DNA of 60,003 nucleotides, taken from contig JAHJKA010000041.1 of NCBI GenBank assembly GCA_018822545.1, positions 1-60,003 of the forward strand, in the 5' to 3' direction. The translations under genes were made by a program, and so were the position numbers. Of the stretch, positions 18,076-26,646 are shown in pieces. The notes beneath the pieces are model-generated. The model was not told the origin of the DNA. It saw nothing but the letters and a program-made list of their open reading frames with translations, and did not search any database. The first letter of the stretch is position 1; every line of letters begins with the position of its first letter. The DNA comes from Pseudomonadota bacterium. GTDB lineage: Bacteria > Desulfobacterota > Desulfobulbia > Desulfobulbales > SURF-16.

Positions 18076-19155
18076 ATGGCAACGTACCAGGTCAGGAAGG
18101 GTAAGACCAAAACATCGGTGACGGCAACGGTGCGGAAGGATGGGAAATCCATCAGCAGGACCTTCCCATCCAAGGCTAAGGCCAAGGCATGGGCAGGGGA
18201 GGTGGAGGGCGCCATCGATGCCAGGAAGTACAACGACCCACGGCTGGCAGAACAGGTCTCGCTTGAGGTTGCCCTGGACAAATACTATCGGACCGTCAGC
18301 ATCAAGAAGGCCGCGACGACATACGATGTCGAGGCCCGCACCATCAAAAATATCAAAAAGGGTATTGGCGCCGATACAAGCCTGGCGGAGATCACCCCCC
18401 GGGTGGTGGCCGAATACCGCGACAAACGGGAAGGGGAGGTCAGTGCCTACACGGTGCGTCGCGAGTTGGCCCTGCTCTCTCATATGTTCCAGAAGGCCCG
18501 CCGTGAGTGGGAGCTGCCGGTGGAAAACCCGGTGAAGCAGATCGACAGACCCAAGGCCCCCAGAGGACGAAAACGCTTTCTAACCATCCCAGAGGCTCTG
18601 CGCCTTCTTGATGAGTGCAACAAGAGCCGCAACAAAAAACTGGCTCCTTATATCCTGACACTCCTGCAGACTGGCATGCGGGCCAGTGAAGCCGCACGGT
18701 TGCGCTGGGACCAGGTTGATCTGGGGACAAGGCAGCTTTATTTGGACCAGACAAAGACCGTGGAGAGATCTGTTCCCCTGACCCAAACGGTCTGCCAATG
18801 CCTGACAGCGATCAAGCCGGATGATGACCCTGGAAATGCACTTATTTTTTTGACCGAGGAGGAGCTTACCCGGCCTAAGAATGCCGCCCGGCCATCTCTC
18901 ATTTTTCGACAGAGCTGGCAGCATGCCAGAAAGCGGGCCGGGATCACCGACGTCCGTATGCATGATCTCCGACACACGGCCGGCACCTGGATGCTGGCCC
19001 GGGGGGTGGATATCAGGATTATTGCTGCCATCCTGGGCCATGCCACCATGGAGATGGTTTTGCGCTACACCCATGTGGTGGACGCCGCCGCCCTGGCGGC
19101 AATCGATACCATCGGTGATCTGGGCATAAAAAAACCGACGGACCAGATTGCCTGA
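18076..19155 (+). CDS. int: Tyrosine recombinase / phage integrase
   Basis: A 359-residue integrase with an N-terminal arm-binding region (~1-60), a SAM-like core-binding domain (~65-160) and a catalytic domain. Catalytic residues visible are Arg202 in TGMRASEAARLRW, His296 and Arg299 in HDLRHTAGTW, the LGHA box and nucleophile Tyr331 in LRYTHV. A GAGGGGCGGC ribosome binding site precedes the ATG. It lies directly beside attL in tRNA-Leu and is expected to drive integration and, with a directionality factor, excision. Confidence 0.95.
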   Translation: MATYQVRKGKTKTSVTATVRKDGKSISRTFPSKAKAKAWAGEVEGAIDARKYNDPRLAEQVSLEVALDKYYRTVSIKKAATTYDVEARTIKNIKKGIGADTSLAEITPRVVAEYRDKREGEVSAYTVRRELALLSHMFQKARREWELPVENPVKQIDRPKAPRGRKRFLTIPEALRLLDECNKSRNKKLAPYILTLLQTGMRASEAARLRWDQVDLGTRQLYLDQTKTVERSVPLTQTVCQCLTAIKPDDDPGNALIFLTEEELTRPKNAARPSLIFRQSWQHARKRAGITDVRMHDLRHTAGTWMLARGVDIRIIAAILGHATMEMVLRYTHVVDAAALAAIDTIGDLGIKKPTDQIA

Positions 19156-19166
19156 CGGTTTTTTTT
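19128..19166 (+). terminator. Probable terminator at the end of int
   Basis: AAAAAAACCG (19128-19137) pairs with CGGTTTTTTT (19156-19165) and is followed by T's. The left arm overlaps the last int codons. The G/C part is only three pairs, so strength is uncertain. A GTTGCGCAAC palindrome follows at about 19170. Confidence 0.5.
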
Positions 19167-19305
19167 ATTGTTGCGCAACGGGTTACCTGACAAGAGGTTA
19201 TTTTATTTGTCGGGGTCTTCCAAAGGCATCACCTCCTTTTAATTTTGATCATATTATCGCTTGGGCGGGGAGGGCCGCCTATCTATAAATGGCTGGCATC
19301 CTGCC

Positions 19306-19890
19306 TTATTTTTTGGTTGGTCGGCCCATATACCAGAAAGTCATGGAAAGCTCGGCCATGTTGAGGCCGGAAAAGATGATGCGGGAATGGATGGCGGCCA
19401 GCTCATTGGAGGGCTTGGTGGCCAGGCCGCCAATGAGCTTGTTGACCTCGTAATAAAAATAACAGGTCAGGCAAAAGAGGCAGAAGGTGAGGCCGGGGCG
19501 GGTGAGTTTTTGCACGGCGGTTACGCAAACAAAGACGAAACCGGCAAACCAGCGCAGGAAGTCGCCGGCACCCTCCAGGACATCGGCCATGGCGCTGATT
19601 TCGGCGTCCTGGCTCTTGGCGGCGATGGTTAGGGCCTGGCTGTCGGCCACGAACATGGATTCGTCCAGGCGGATGGTGGCCAGCCTAGTTTCTTTCTCGA
19701 TCTCGCGGTCGGCCAGGGCCAGGTCGTGCTGGCGGTCAAGGGCCCTTTCCTGGTAGGCCATCTCGGCCTTTTTTTCTTCGTGGCGATTGTCCAGCCACTT
19801 TTTCCCCCAGCTAAAAACTCCGCCAATGAGGGCGCCCCATGGGGTGGCATTACTGGCCAGGTTGCCAGCGAGGCTTAATATGTCGGCCAT
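19306..19890 (-). CDS. Phage membrane protein, holin candidate
   Basis: A 194-residue protein. The N-terminal ~25 residues are mildly hydrophobic and Gly-rich, residues ~35-85 form a charged coiled-coil-like helix (HEEKKAEMAYQERALDRQHD), and two membrane helices follow (~108-127 and ~133-150). The C-terminus is short. Being last in the late operon next to a DUF5675 gene, with two or three membrane segments, it fits a holin of the three-helix type. The family assignment is by architecture only. Confidence 0.5.
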   Translation of the reverse strand: MADILSLAGNLASNATPWGALIGGVFSWGKKWLDNRHEEKKAEMAYQERALDRQHDLALADREIEKETRLATIRLDESMFVADSQALTIAAKSQDAEISAMADVLEGAGDFLRWFAGFVFVCVTAVQKLTRPGLTFCLFCLTCYFYYEVNKLIGGLATKPSNELAAIHSRIIFSGLNMAELSMTFWYMGRPTKK

Positions 19891-19893
19891 CTT

Positions 19894-20310
19894 TTACACC
19901 TCCAAAATTGTCAAATTAAAGTCATCTTTGCCCATGGTGGCCATAAAGTCGCGCAGTGCAGGCCGTGAGACCATAATGGCCTTTTGTTTCCCTAGTCTGC
20001 CTCGGTAACGGCCCAGCAAGAGGCAGCCAGCTGAATTGGTTTTCCAGCCCTTGCTAGTATCGCCAGCCAGGTTACCCGTATGGAGCAAGACAAACTGGCG
20101 GCCTTTAACGTCCTGGAGGCAAAATACCCAGCCAAAACGGGGAGATTTTCTGAGCTGGCACAGATACTCTCCGGCCGGAATACAGCTCACATTTTTGGCA
20201 TTATCCCGCCATGGGAGTTCCACAGTGTGGCAATTAAAGCCGGCTGTGACCAGGCGGCCAAAAGTGCCCTGGTCGCCGGGGTCATATCTTAAAAGATAAG
20301 CCTGGCGCAT
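19894..20310 (-). CDS. DUF5675-type phage protein
   Basis: From the ATG at 20310, preceded by a GGGGGTGAG ribosome binding site, the product is 138 residues. The motif series VELPWRDN, SCIPAGEY, GRQFVLLHTGN and a GCLLLG segment is that of the DUF5675 family, small proteins found in phage lysis or tail-end positions. The His and Cys spacing (LLHTGN ... GCLLLG) recalls L,D-transpeptidase-type folds, but no activity is established to my knowledge. It lies between the tail-fibre genes and the holin candidate, so a role in lysis is possible. Confidence 0.7.
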   Translation of the reverse strand: MRQAYLLRYDPGDQGTFGRLVTAGFNCHTVELPWRDNAKNVSCIPAGEYLCQLRKSPRFGWVFCLQDVKGRQFVLLHTGNLAGDTSKGWKTNSAGCLLLGRYRGRLGKQKAIMVSRPALRDFMATMGKDDFNLTILEV

Positions 20311-20472
20311 ACTCACCCCCAAAAAAACTTTTTAACAATGGCGACGATCACCAGGCCCTAGAGTTTCCCTCGACCAGTAGCCTGGTTAATCAGCCACAGC
20401 TATTTCGCAGATATAAGCTGATGACAACAAGGGCCACTCTGACTTGATTGACATGGTGGTGACATTTTCCAC

Positions 20473-21192
20473 CTACCAAATAACGGCAAGCATCGCCGTT
20501 TGATTTCCAGCTAGATAGGCTGTTTCAAGATCAGCTAGCAGATTCCAGAACTTATCGATATTGCCGGAAATCATAAGTTGGGCCCCCTCGCCGACCTCAG
20601 CTAGCTGGGCAGCGGTGTGGGAGCGCCTGGCCTTGATGCCAGCAGCATCTATGCAAGTCATATTTTGCGTCCATCCGGCGGTGGCCATATTTTTCAAGGC
20701 AGCGGATGTGAGGGCATTGAGGTTGGCCTGGTCTCGATCAGTGGTTGTCTCGTATGTGTGTGGTGTGCCGAGCTGCGAACTCTCCAACCCACCCCGGCAA
20801 TTAGCATCACAGGCTACTTTGAGGTCAGTAATTATTTTGCCTTTGAGCTTGGAGAGGTCAGGCTTCCAACCTAGGTCATCATCCCAGATTGATAGGTCAT
20901 CAGGCGGAGCTTGATCAATAACTGTGGAAACAGGGGAAACGCCAATCTTAGTGATAGATTCCACTTTCTGACAGGTCGACTTGTCCCACAGATCAACGCC
21001 ACGCCAATTAGGCTGCAGTAGCCATGTACCGTCGGTAAAAACAGCAACCTCTTTATCGCCAGCAAGAGGAGGATCGATGGTTGTCGCATTAGCCGGGACT
21101 AGAAAAATATCAGGCTCAAGAGGAGATTCTTTAGCCGCCGTCTCCGAGATAAACTCTTTCGTTATTTGGTGATAATTATAAACCTTCTGCAT
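20473..21192 (-). CDS. Phage tail-fibre-associated protein (DUF4376-like)
   Basis: A start at 21192 with an AGGAGGCCGAG ribosome binding site gives 239 residues. The N-terminus (YNYHQITKEFI, then SPLEPDIFLVPANAT and a GDKEVAVFTDGTWLL segment) is the short adaptor repeat found in phage tail-fibre assembly or fibre-tip proteins. The C-terminal ~100 residues (ANLNALTSAALKNMA... to WNLLADLETAYLAGN) match DUF4376, which is common directly downstream of tail fibres. It probably assists fibre folding or forms part of the fibre tip. Confidence 0.7.
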   Translation of the reverse strand: MQKVYNYHQITKEFISETAAKESPLEPDIFLVPANATTIDPPLAGDKEVAVFTDGTWLLQPNWRGVDLWDKSTCQKVESITKIGVSPVSTVIDQAPPDDLSIWDDDLGWKPDLSKLKGKIITDLKVACDANCRGGLESSQLGTPHTYETTTDRDQANLNALTSAALKNMATAGWTQNMTCIDAAGIKARRSHTAAQLAEVGEGAQLMISGNIDKFWNLLADLETAYLAGNQTAMLAVIW

Positions 21193-21205
21193 CTCGGCCT
21201 CCTGG

Positions 21206-23218
21206 CTAGTATTTGATGATGTACATGGTGTAGACGTTGAGGGGCCTGGTCTCATTACCGCCAGCCGCTACTGTTGCTGCGGTATAGTTCCCATAATACC
21301 CAACTGCTCCTGCGGCAGAATCAGGCCCACTAGAAGAGAATGCTGTATAGTTATGAGCATGTGACTTGAAACCATCTGCCTGTGAAGTACCAACATTATT
21401 ACCAGTCGTGCCATCGCCACGATTTGTACGGCTTGCCGCATCAGGATCAACACCTGCCCCGTGATCCCAACCACGGACAAACTTGCCGCGGCGATCAGGT
21501 ACATTAAATGTGGTGGAGCCGTTCCCAACGCCATACATGGTGCCGATCGCGATGGGGGAATTGGAAAACATATCAACATAGGCAGTCCTTGATATGGCAG
21601 CGCCGTTACATTCTAAGAAGCCCGGGGGGACAACTCCGGACGGATTATCTAAGATAGCGCCGGCAGGCAGCCCTGAAAAAGGCTCGGCAAAGGTCAGGGC
21701 AGTGGTCCCAAGAACGATGGTGCCTGTTATTATCAGCCACCAAATAGAGTTTTTATTTTTGTCTCCTGATCTCACCGGTACCATCATCCTGGTGATCAGT
21801 TTGGCGGGTGCATCGGCGTCCTCTCTTCTGGCCCAGGCGCCGGTAGCTGCCAGGTAGATGCCATTTTCAGCGCCAGCGGTCTGTTCTTTGACCAGCACCG
21901 CATCCCCGGCCACCACGGCCACACCATCAATGGTCTGCTCACCTGTCAAAGCAATATTGGCTGTGGTGGCCACCAGCACTGCGTCTTTCAGGGCCTGATG
22001 CTGGCGCATTTCGGCATGGGCGGTTGGGTCGGTATCGTGGGTGTCGATGTAGTGCTTGCTGAAATCGAAAAATACAAGCGGCGTGGTGTCCAGGACGATG
22101 ACCCCGTCCGTGGCCAGCATCCACACACTGTCGGCATGGATCGTGCCCTCGACCACGGCCACTAACATGCCAGGCTTTATCTTGGCGATGCTATCCGCAT
22201 CAACAGCACGGGTCCAGGCGCCGGCAGCGGCCAGATAGATGCCGTTTTCGGCACTAAGATTTTGGGTTTTTACCAGGACCCGGTCAGTGGTCACCAGCAC
22301 CACCCCGTCCACGGTCTGCAGTCCAGAAAGTACGATGTCGGCGGTGGTGGCAGCCCGGCATGGCTCCTTGTGCGACCGTTCCTGCTGATCAGCGGTGAAG
22401 GAGGCCAGCGAGGCCCAAGCCCCAGGCGTCATACTCATGCTCAGGGCGGCATCAGCGGAGATGGTGGTGCGCATGCGGAGGTCAGCCTCGATGAGGGTGG
22501 TTCCGCCCTCGGCGGGGAAATAGTCGCCCAGGAGCCCGGCGTTGGTGACGGCGTAGAGGATCTCCCCGTCGTCCGGATCCATGGCAAACACCCCCAGCTC
22601 ACAGAGGTAATAGCCTGCCACCAGCTCGGCGTTGGACAGTATCGTGGCAATTTCGCTGACCACGTCGTCCACCCTTGTGATGGTCTGGATGGCCAACTCC
22701 TGGCGGGGGTCGATGAGGGCGAAGAGATCTGACAGGTCCAGGCGGAAATGGTCCATAGCGGTGGCCAATTTTTGCGCCACAGTGGCGTCAGAGTCCAGGG
22801 CGGCCACATCGACCTGCAGACCGATGGCGTTGGCCGGGGTCGGGTCAGCGCCCACGCCGTCTACGGTTATCCAGACGTAAAAGGCCAGGCGTGGGGAGGT
22901 AATGGTGAAATATTCCCCTCCAGAGAGGGTGGCTGCCGCCAGGCAGGTGATTGAGGTCACCTCTGCCAACCCGACACCACCGGGGGTCACTTCAACTAGG
23001 GTAAAGCCGGTGTTCACGTCAGCGCCAGCCGCGGCACCGGTTTCGGTGCGGTCCACCGTCACCACGGTGCTGGTAGCTACCGCTGAAAAAGGGGCATTGT
23101 CTGGAGGTGGCTGGCCTGCGCCGGTTGCGGCCTTGGTGAAATTCAAAACGGCGCCGGCCTGCACCTTGGCCAGCAGGGACTGGCCCTGTTTGGTCAATAA
23201 AAATCCTGGGAATTGCAT
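21206..23218 (-). CDS. Tail fibre protein with collar domain
   Basis: A 670-residue fibre. Residues 1-~230 resemble the P2 gpH-type N-terminal domain that docks on the baseplate (FPGFLLTKQGQSLLAKVQAG). Two tandem ~96-residue repeats follow at ~286-382 and ~413-509, then a tail-collar domain (PAGAILDNPSGVVPPGFLECNG, ~515-575) and a Gly/Asn-rich receptor-binding C-terminus ending in ETRPLNVYTMYIIKY, typical of short collagen-like or collar fibres. It determines host recognition. Confidence 0.9.
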   Translation of the reverse strand: MQFPGFLLTKQGQSLLAKVQAGAVLNFTKAATGAGQPPPDNAPFSAVATSTVVTVDRTETGAAAGADVNTGFTLVEVTPGGVGLAEVTSITCLAAATLSGGEYFTITSPRLAFYVWITVDGVGADPTPANAIGLQVDVAALDSDATVAQKLATAMDHFRLDLSDLFALIDPRQELAIQTITRVDDVVSEIATILSNAELVAGYYLCELGVFAMDPDDGEILYAVTNAGLLGDYFPAEGGTTLIEADLRMRTTISADAALSMSMTPGAWASLASFTADQQERSHKEPCRAATTADIVLSGLQTVDGVVLVTTDRVLVKTQNLSAENGIYLAAAGAWTRAVDADSIAKIKPGMLVAVVEGTIHADSVWMLATDGVIVLDTTPLVFFDFSKHYIDTHDTDPTAHAEMRQHQALKDAVLVATTANIALTGEQTIDGVAVVAGDAVLVKEQTAGAENGIYLAATGAWARREDADAPAKLITRMMVPVRSGDKNKNSIWWLIITGTIVLGTTALTFAEPFSGLPAGAILDNPSGVVPPGFLECNGAAISRTAYVDMFSNSPIAIGTMYGVGNGSTTFNVPDRRGKFVRGWDHGAGVDPDAASRTNRGDGTTGNNVGTSQADGFKSHAHNYTAFSSSGPDSAAGAVGYYGNYTAATVAAGGNETRPLNVYTMYIIKY
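21688..22364 (-). repeat. Two tandem ~96-residue repeats in the tail fibre
   Basis: Each unit starts with an ATTA(D/N)I(V/A)L(S/T)G..T(V/I)DGV motif. A VLVK.Q...AENGIYLAA.GAW.R..DAD signature follows, and the unit ends with IVL(D/G)TT.L(V/T)F. The units (about 22076-22364 and 21688-21977) are diverged at roughly half of positions, so the duplication is old. Such repeats generally extend fibre shafts. Confidence 0.8.
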
Positions 23219-23307
23219 GTGGTGGTCTCCTTATGTGATAGAGATGCGCGGCATCAGTTTGACGCCGCCGCCGTAATGATAGGTGTTTGTCGCCAGGAGA
23301 TGGTGGT

Positions 23308-23838
23308 CTAGTATGGCATAACAGTAACCCTCGGGCGATGGATGGCCAGCATGTGGCAGTAGAGCCTAAGATCACCCTGTTGGGCAATGCGCAGACTGCC
23401 CCATGAGCGGGCGTTTTTAAACTTGGCCACGTCCGCCATGAGCCGGTTCGCCAGGGCCGGACTAAGGGGCACAGTGATGGTGGTGATGGTGGCGCGGAAG
23501 GTATAGGGGGCGCCGCCATACTCGAACCACTCCTGCAGCTGCAGGTCGGGGGCACCAGACACATGCATGGCCTGCTCAACGGCCCAGGGCGTTCCTTTTT
23601 TGCGGTGAATGGCCATACTTTCAGTGATCACGTCCCGCTTGACCTGCTCGCTCCAGGTGGCGTCCCACACATCCACGGAGAGCGCCCAGGCCAGCCATGG
23701 CAACAGGGCGGCCGGGCAGGTGGACGGGTTCCACAAAGTATCCACCACCACAGGGACAGCGGAGATCCGCGCCACAGCCAGGGCTTGGGCTTTTTCAGCA
23801 GGGCTGGCATTGATGGGGAGCAGGTGATCGTTACTCAT
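23308..23838 (-). CDS. Phage tail protein I (P2 gpI-like)
   Basis: A 176-residue baseplate-wedge protein; the ATG at 23838 overlaps the gpJ stop. Motifs NPSTCPAALLPWLAWALSVDVWD and WSEQVKRDVITESMAIHRKKGTPWAVEQA are diagnostic of the tail protein I family. It joins gpJ and the tail fibre. Order J-I-fibre is as in P2. Confidence 0.92.
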   Translation of the reverse strand: MSNDHLLPINASPAEKAQALAVARISAVPVVVDTLWNPSTCPAALLPWLAWALSVDVWDATWSEQVKRDVITESMAIHRKKGTPWAVEQAMHVSGAPDLQLQEWFEYGGAPYTFRATITTITVPLSPALANRLMADVAKFKNARSWGSLRIAQQGDLRLYCHMLAIHRPRVTVMPY

Positions 23839-24718
23839 CAACGCCACCTGCGGTCACCGTCACGGTCGTACACCAGGAGGCCTGCTGCGGAGAGATCACT
23901 AGGTCAGCCAGGGGGCTGGCCAGGACAACGTTCTGGACCCCAGGCTGGTGCAGGGCTGCATAGAGTCCGGACAGGGTGATATCCCGGCCCAGCCGGTGAT
24001 TGGCATCGGCATAGAGGACTGCCGCGTCATAGGCGGCCTGCCGCACCACCTCGGCGTCCGGGCCGTCGTAGAGGGTCAGGGTGGCGGTGATGGCATAGTC
24101 GACAATGGTGGCCGCCTGGGCACTCACCTGGTCGGTGAGCGGCCGGATGGCGCGGTCATTCAGGGCTGTAGCCACCTCGGTCACGAGGGTTGGGGTCGGT
24201 AGGCCGGAGCCGGCGGTGGCCAGGACCGTGACCAGCACCTGGCCGGGTGACGGGCTGGTCACGTCCACATCCAGCACCTCAGCCGAGGCGGAAAGGGAGT
24301 GGTACTCATAGGCACCGTAGGGTCCGGCAGTGCTCTGGCCCTCTGGGGCAAGCTGCACCCGGGCGCGCAGGCGTTCGTTGGTCTCATAGGTGGGGGCGAT
24401 GGGCGGCACAGCCGTGGGGTCGCCGGGATCAACCAGGAGCCGCTCGACGTTCTGCAGGGCAGCCAGGTGGTCTAGGTCTGTGTCCATAGCATAGGCCAGC
24501 ATCACCGCCCGAGCTGCATCATTGACCCTCTGCCGCATTAGGTGCTCGCGGAAGGCGCAGACCTCCAGAATCTTGTAGGCGGGGTCGCTCTCCACCAGAG
24601 CGGTGAAGCTGGGGTCACGGAGTACCAGGTTGGCCAGGAGCTCGGCCAGGATGGTCTCGTAATCCAGCGCCTCGACAACAGCAGGCGGCTTTAGCTGGGT
24701 AAGATCAATCACGCTCAT
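23831..24718 (-). CDS. Baseplate assembly protein J
   Basis: A 295-residue Baseplate_J family protein: N-terminal IDLTQLKPPAVVEALDYE, the TDLDHLAALQNVERL segment at ~90 and a QPGVQNVVLASP C-terminal motif. It forms the outer baseplate edge. Its start overlaps the gpW stop by four bases, so translation is coupled through W-J-I. Confidence 0.93.
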   Translation of the reverse strand: MSVIDLTQLKPPAVVEALDYETILAELLANLVLRDPSFTALVESDPAYKILEVCAFREHLMRQRVNDAARAVMLAYAMDTDLDHLAALQNVERLLVDPGDPTAVPPIAPTYETNERLRARVQLAPEGQSTAGPYGAYEYHSLSASAEVLDVDVTSPSPGQVLVTVLATAGSGLPTPTLVTEVATALNDRAIRPLTDQVSAQAATIVDYAITATLTLYDGPDAEVVRQAAYDAAVLYADANHRLGRDITLSGLYAALHQPGVQNVVLASPLADLVISPQQASWCTTVTVTAGGVDE

Positions 24719-25050
24719 ACCACAATTCCCTCAAGTTTGATTTCTTGGCCGTTTGGTAGGTAGCGGCCGGTCATTGTCAGCACTACCTGGCCGGGGGCGA
24801 TGGACTCGGCAAAAACAGTAGTGAGCCGAAACCGTGGCTCCCATTTTGCCAGGGCCTCTGCCGTGGCCGCGTAAAGCTCCACAGTTAAGGCGGGGTTAAC
24901 CGGCCGGTCCACCAGCTCAAAGAGGCGTGAGCCATAGTCGCGGCGCATCACCCTGGAACCCAGCGGGGTGGTGAGGATGTCGCGGATGGACTGGTGCAGG
25001 TGGGCGATCCCGCTGATAGTTTTGCCGGTGGCGGCGTCAGTTCCGTGCAT
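24715..25050 (-). CDS. Baseplate protein W (gp25-like)
   Basis: A 111-residue gp25/P2 gpW-type lysozyme-like baseplate protein: HLHQSIRDILTTPLGSRVMRRDYGS is the family signature, and RPVNPALTVELYAATAEAL follows. It is a baseplate wedge component. Coupled to gpJ. Confidence 0.92.
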   Translation of the reverse strand: MHGTDAATGKTISGIAHLHQSIRDILTTPLGSRVMRRDYGSRLFELVDRPVNPALTVELYAATAEALAKWEPRFRLTTVFAESIAPGQVVLTMTGRYLPNGQEIKLEGIVV

Positions 25051-25064
25051 TGATGTTTTTTCTC

Positions 25065-26045
25065 CTATTTGTCCGGGTTCTGTCCGTCGCAGTCGCAGCG
25101 ATATCCTGAATCATCATAGCGATGGGTCACCGTGTTCAGGATCCACGGGCCGGCGGCGCCGTCCCTGATCCCGGTGAGGACAACCTGCCCCTCTGCGGCC
25201 AGGCGGACATCGCCGGGGCAGGTGAATCGTAGGACGCCGAGTCCGCGGGCAAAGGCGACAAGCCGGGCATTGGCGGCGGCAGTGGCGGCCTGTTCGTCCG
25301 GGTAGCGCCGGCCGATGGTATAGACCGGCTCCCCGCTGCCCACGGTGATGGTGCGTTCCGTGGCGGTAACGGCATCGTGCCAGCGGGCAGAGACTGCCGA
25401 GTATTTACCCCGCTCGGCCAGGGTTACGGACCAGTTGGAGAGGTCTGTGGCGGCCAGGGTCACGGACGGCATATCCTTGCCGGTGGCGGTCTTAGCCTGC
25501 CCCCGTGGCACAAAGAGCAGCATGTCGGCGGCGGGCTTGGCTATGGCGCCGTGCTCTCCGGCTAGACGAGTGAGAAAGTGCAGGTCAGACTCGTCTGTTT
25601 GGTCAATATGGGCGACAGTCATTCCGGCCAACTCCGTGGCCACCCGGGCGGTATAGCCATGTTCCTCGGCAATGGTTGTCACAATGGTGCCTATGGTTAC
25701 CTGGTCCCAGGGGCGGGTGCGTGGTGATTTGAATTGGGCCCGCATGTCAGCGGCATGGCCGCGGATGGTCATGGTGGAGGGCGGCCCGGAAAGCACGACT
25801 TCATCCACCACATAACGGCCCATGGCGGTGAGGCCGGTTTCTTTGTAGCCCAGATGCACCTCCAGTGCGGCGCCGGTGCGCGGTAGCTCCAGAGCGGAGT
25901 CCCGGTCATCCAAGACAAGCTCCAGGGTGTCGCTGTCAAGGCCAGCGGCGTCGGTGGCGCTCAGGGACATGAGGCGGCTGCGGATGGCAGCGGTGATGTC
26001 GGCGGAGTCGGCGATGATCTTGAAGTCAGGGGTCATCAGTCCCAC
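25065..26045 (-). CDS. Late control protein D (P2 gpD-like baseplate hub)
   Basis: A 326-residue hub protein homologous to the T4 gp27 / P2 gpD family: PDFKIIADSADITAAIRSRLMSLSATDAAG at the N-terminus, VDEVVLSGPPSTMTIRGHAADM at ~85-105 and a phage late-control motif (DQTDESDLHFLTRLAGEHGA). It connects spike and tail tube. The start overlaps the gpX stop by ten bases. Confidence 0.92.
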   Translation of the reverse strand: MGLMTPDFKIIADSADITAAIRSRLMSLSATDAAGLDSDTLELVLDDRDSALELPRTGAALEVHLGYKETGLTAMGRYVVDEVVLSGPPSTMTIRGHAADMRAQFKSPRTRPWDQVTIGTIVTTIAEEHGYTARVATELAGMTVAHIDQTDESDLHFLTRLAGEHGAIAKPAADMLLFVPRGQAKTATGKDMPSVTLAATDLSNWSVTLAERGKYSAVSARWHDAVTATERTITVGSGEPVYTIGRRYPDEQAATAAANARLVAFARGLGVLRFTCPGDVRLAAEGQVVLTGIRDGAAGPWILNTVTHRYDDSGYRCDCDGQNPDK

Positions 26046-26245
26046 AGCCTCACTGTTGGCTTGCTGACCGTGGCCGGTAGATCAGGAAGGACGATGAGGG
26101 TGCCGGCATTATAGATCGGCCCCATAACCGCCAGGCCGGGGTTGGCTTCAAGCACCGCCTCAACGGCCCCGGCGGCGCGGCCGTAATAGCGCTGGCAGAT
26201 TTGATCGAGCATGTCGCCGTCCCGGCAGGAGTATGACTGGGCCAT
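26036..26245 (-). CDS. Tail protein X (LysM-like, P2 gpX)
   Basis: A 69-residue protein with LysM-type organisation (SYSCRDGDMLDQICQRYYG ... VLEANPGLAVMGPIYNAGTLIVLPDL) that is standard for P2 gpX, a small tail completion/hub protein. One base overlaps the gpU gene stop. Confidence 0.92.
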   Translation of the reverse strand: MAQSYSCRDGDMLDQICQRYYGRAAGAVEAVLEANPGLAVMGPIYNAGTLIVLPDLPATVSKPTVRLWD

Positions 26246-26646
26246 CAGGAATCCTCCCCATATATGGCCAGGGCCAGGCTGAACTCGATCTTGCGGGGGG
26301 AGCCGTCAGCAAAAAAGACGCTCCGGGTCTCCTCGATATTTTCCACACACCAGCGCCCCCACACTCGGCCGCGGCCGTCCGTGAGGAGCAGCGGCAACCC
26401 CTGGCCAGCCTGAGCGCGGAGCTGGTCAAGGACGAGGGTGGCGGCGGGTTGGTCGGCGGCGTAGGGGTAAATCACCCCGACCAGGGAGATGGTCTCGGTA
26501 CCCGGGCCCGTGTACTGCCGGGCCGGTAGGCGGCCAAGCCGATCTTGGGTGGACCAGCGGTACTGGACGGCATGGCGCAGGGACTCGTAGGCAGCGCTGT
26601 TTACGGAAAAGCGAAACGTGCCCAGGGCCATCATGATCTCAGTCAT
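26245..26646 (-). CDS. Phage tail protein U (P2 gpU-like)
   Basis: The ATG at 26646 (an 8-base overlap with the tape-measure stop) gives 133 residues: ALGTFRFSVNSAAYESLRHA, then RYRWSTQDRLGR-type text (here HAVQYRWSTQDRLG) and the GRGRVWGRWCVENIEE segment of the phage_P2_GpU family. It completes the tail end near the baseplate. The longer frame start at 26778 would overlap the tape measure and is rejected. Confidence 0.9.
   Translation of the reverse strand: MTEIMMALGTFRFSVNSAAYESLRHAVQYRWSTQDRLGRLPARQYTGPGTETISLVGVIYPYAADQPAATLVLDQLRAQAGQGLPLLLTDGRGRVWGRWCVENIEETRSVFFADGSPRKIEFSLALAIYGEDS

Noticed and set aside
23219..23307. Short protein-like frame between fibre and tail I (TNTYHYGGGVKLMPRISIT)
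   Set aside because: No acceptable start codon or ribosome binding site precedes it, so it is at most a remnant.
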